A stretch of DNA of 7,847 nt from Verrucomicrobia bacterium UBA740 (GTDB taxonomy: Bacteria; Verrucomicrobiota; Kiritimatiellia; RFP12; UBA1067): contig DBKW01000091.1 of NCBI GenBank assembly GCA_002298665.1, positions 345 to 8,191 of the forward strand. Reading direction: 5' to 3'. Positions 6,858-7,847 of this stretch are shown piece after piece. The stretch's first letter is position 1; the number at the start of each line of letters is the position of its first letter. The notes below the pieces were generated by a model. That model was given only the letters and a program-made list of their open reading frames with translations, was not told where the DNA came from and ran no database searches. The translations under genes and the position numbers were made by a program.

Positions 6858-7777
6858 CGTGCGCCGATAGCCTCCAGGAAAGGCGCGATGAAGCGGACGT
6901 CCTCGCGCATGCCGAGCGTGATGGTGGGCTTGTTGCGGCCGTGGAAGTCGCTGCCGGCCGTCTTCAGGAGCCCAAGTTCGTCCGCGATTTGCGTGAAGCG
7001 GATGGATTCCTCGGGCGTGTTCGCCTCGTAGTGCGCCTCGAGTCCGTCCAGCCCCATCTCCTTGAGCGCGGCCAGTTCCCGGGCGGCGTCCGCGTATTCC
7101 GGGCCAGTATCCTTCCAATAGCGGCGCCAGTATTTGGGGTGGGCCATGACGGCGAGGCCGCCGGCGGCGTGCACCGCGGCGAAGGCGCGTGCGCGGTCCG
7201 GATGGTAGCGTGGGGCGAAGCAGCGCGTCGCGGCGGGGGAGTCGGGCAGGAGGTACGTGTCGAACGCCTCGGCGATACTCGCGGCGTAGCCGTGCCGCAT
7301 GAGCCAGCGGGCGAAATGGGGGCGCGCGAGGACCTCGCCGTTGGCGAACGCGCGCACCGAGTCGCCCGGGGCGTCCATTTCGATGCCGAGCCGCCGAAAG
7401 TTCGCCAGAATCCGCTCGTTTCGGGCGTTGCGTCCGGCGAGGACCTCCTTCATGAAGGCGTGGATTTCGGGGTTGGTCGGGTCGATGTTCAGTCCGAGCA
7501 GGTGGAATTTGTCGAAGGTGGCGCCCGGGTCGATGGAAAGCTCGACGCCGGCGACGCGGCGGCAGAACGTGGGGTCGTTCTTCGCGAACGGCTCGCGCGG
7601 CGCGGCGAAGAACTCGGCGATGCCCGCGGTGTTGTCGTGGTCCGTCAGCGCCATGGCGGTGAAAAGGCGTCCGCGCCGCGCCAGATCGCGCGGCGTTTCC
7701 GTGCCGTCGCTCGCCGTCGAGTGGACATGGAAGTCCACCAGAAGCGTCCCGGCGGAATTTGAATCTGTATACTCCAT
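6854..7777 (-). CDS. PHP-domain phosphoesterase, TrpH/YciV (RNase AM)-like
   Basis: This 307-residue protein has a full PHP (polymerase and histidinol phosphatase) metal site: DFHVHSTASDG (H17, H19, D24), ALTDHDN (D46, H47), GVEL (E79), FHLLG (H92), ARPHFAR (H154), MAHPKYW (H213) and GSDFHG (D277, H279). GLEAHYEANTPEE (245-257) is characteristic of the YciV/TrpH subgroup. Characterised relatives are 3',5'-nucleoside bisphosphate phosphatases or 5'-3' exonucleases acting on short RNA and DNA (RNase AM in E. coli). Length and domain order are normal for the subgroup. It is first in the operon and overlaps the TatD-like gene by 4 bases. The ATG at 7777 is only 13 bases from the -10 box and has no ribosome binding site. 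It gives an N-terminal tail of 14 residues before DFHVH, longer than usual, so a downstream GTG (codon 14, 7738) cannot be excluded, though it too lacks a clear binding site. Confidence 0.88.
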   Translation of the reverse strand: MEYTDSNSAGTLLVDFHVHSTASDGTETPRDLARRGRLFTAMALTDHDNTAGIAEFFAAPREPFAKNDPTFCRRVAGVELSIDPGATFDKFHLLGLNIDPTNPEIHAFMKEVLAGRNARNERILANFRRLGIEMDAPGDSVRAFANGEVLARPHFARWLMRHGYAASIAEAFDTYLLPDSPAATRCFAPRYHPDRARAFAAVHAAGGLAVMAHPKYWRRYWKDTGPEYADAARELAALKEMGLDGLEAHYEANTPEESIRFTQIADELGLLKTAGSDFHGRNKPTITLGMREDVRFIAPFLEAIGAR

Positions 7778-7790
7778 ATAAAGTAGATAT

Positions 7791-7820
7791 ATTATATCAT
7801 ATTCGCCCCGTGGCGGGGAA
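7791..7820 (-). promoter_or_regulatory. Extended -10 promoter of the PHP-tatD-metH operon
   Basis: On the minus strand TGATATAAT (7799-7791) is a perfect consensus -10 (TATAAT, 7796-7791) with the TGn extension. The best -35 is the weak TTCCCC (7820-7815, 3 of 6 matches) at 18 bases, so the extended -10 probably carries the promoter. The -10 ends 13 bases before the ATG, so the transcript should begin only about 7 bases upstream of the coding sequence. Confidence 0.65.
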
Positions 7821-7838
7821 GGGAGCTTCCGCCAGGGG
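7806..7838. other. GC-rich inverted repeat overlapping the -35 region
   Basis: Plus-strand CCCC (7806-7809) and TGGCGG..AAG (7811-7821, with two extra G) pair with CTTCCGCCA (7826-7834) and GGGG (7835-7838) around a 4-base loop. The result is a near-continuous 13-base-pair stem with two small bulges. It has no T tract on either strand. It may be the remains of a terminator for a gene beyond the right edge, or a structured site next to the promoter. I cannot choose between these. Confidence 0.45.
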
Positions 7839-7847
7839 TCCGCCCGA

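Noticed and set aside
7778..7847. A cobalamin or S-adenosylmethionine riboswitch before the metH operon
   Set aside because: The predicted leader is only about 7 bases, and none of the conserved boxes (such as the B12 box) is visible in the 70 bases available.
1..7847. CRISPR array, insertion sequence, integrase, toxin-antitoxin or phage genes
   Set aside because: No regularly spaced repeats, terminal inverted repeats, transposase motifs or paired small ORFs with ribosome binding sites were seen. The window is almost fully occupied by six housekeeping-type genes.

Overview
This 7.8 kb window is GC-rich inside its genes and sharply AT-rich at two promoter regions. All six recognisable protein genes lie on the minus strand, so transcription runs from high to low coordinates. 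The gene content is ordinary for a free-living or gut bacterium. The short Ppx, the split cobalamin-dependent methionine synthase and the short TatD hydrolase type would fit an uncultured member of the Verrucomicrobiota/Kiritimatiellota/Lentisphaerota or a GC-rich relative of the Bacteroidota. This taxonomic guess is weak and rests on gene style only.

Unit 1 (7820 down to about 3296) is a tightly packed four-gene operon: a PHP-domain phosphoesterase (TrpH/YciV-like), a short TatD-family metal hydrolase, a stand-alone methionine synthase reactivation-domain protein, and a MetH catalytic protein that lacks that domain. The first two junctions are 4-base ATGA overlaps and the third has a 2-base gap. 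The operon starts at an extended -10 promoter (TGATATAAT) only 13 bases upstream of the first ATG. It ends at a strong hairpin terminator at 3296-3333. The last two genes together rebuild a complete methionine synthase: the large protein has the homocysteine, folate and cobalamin modules, and the small one supplies the S-adenosylmethionine-binding module used for reductive reactivation.

Unit 2 (about 3284 down to 61) is a polyphosphate operon: ppk1 (polyphosphate kinase) followed by a short ppx/gppA-type exopolyphosphatase that overlaps it by 14 bases. A hairpin terminator with a T-rich tail lies downstream of ppx. The 219-base gap in front of ppk is the most informative non-coding stretch. 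It holds a -35/-10 promoter with 17-base spacing, a perfect 9-base direct repeat with an 11-base period whose core reads TTAACA-N5-TTAACA (like a PhoP/PhoB-type phosphate box), and a 13-codon leader ORF with its own ribosome binding site whose stop codon abuts that of ppk.

The two operon promoters share 15 of 16 bases around the extended -10. I see no mobile element, CRISPR array, tRNA, rRNA or clear novel defence system. The points most worth following up are the phosphate-box-like repeat, the ppk leader ORF, and the constant or accidental linkage of two nuclease-like hydrolases with a split MetH.
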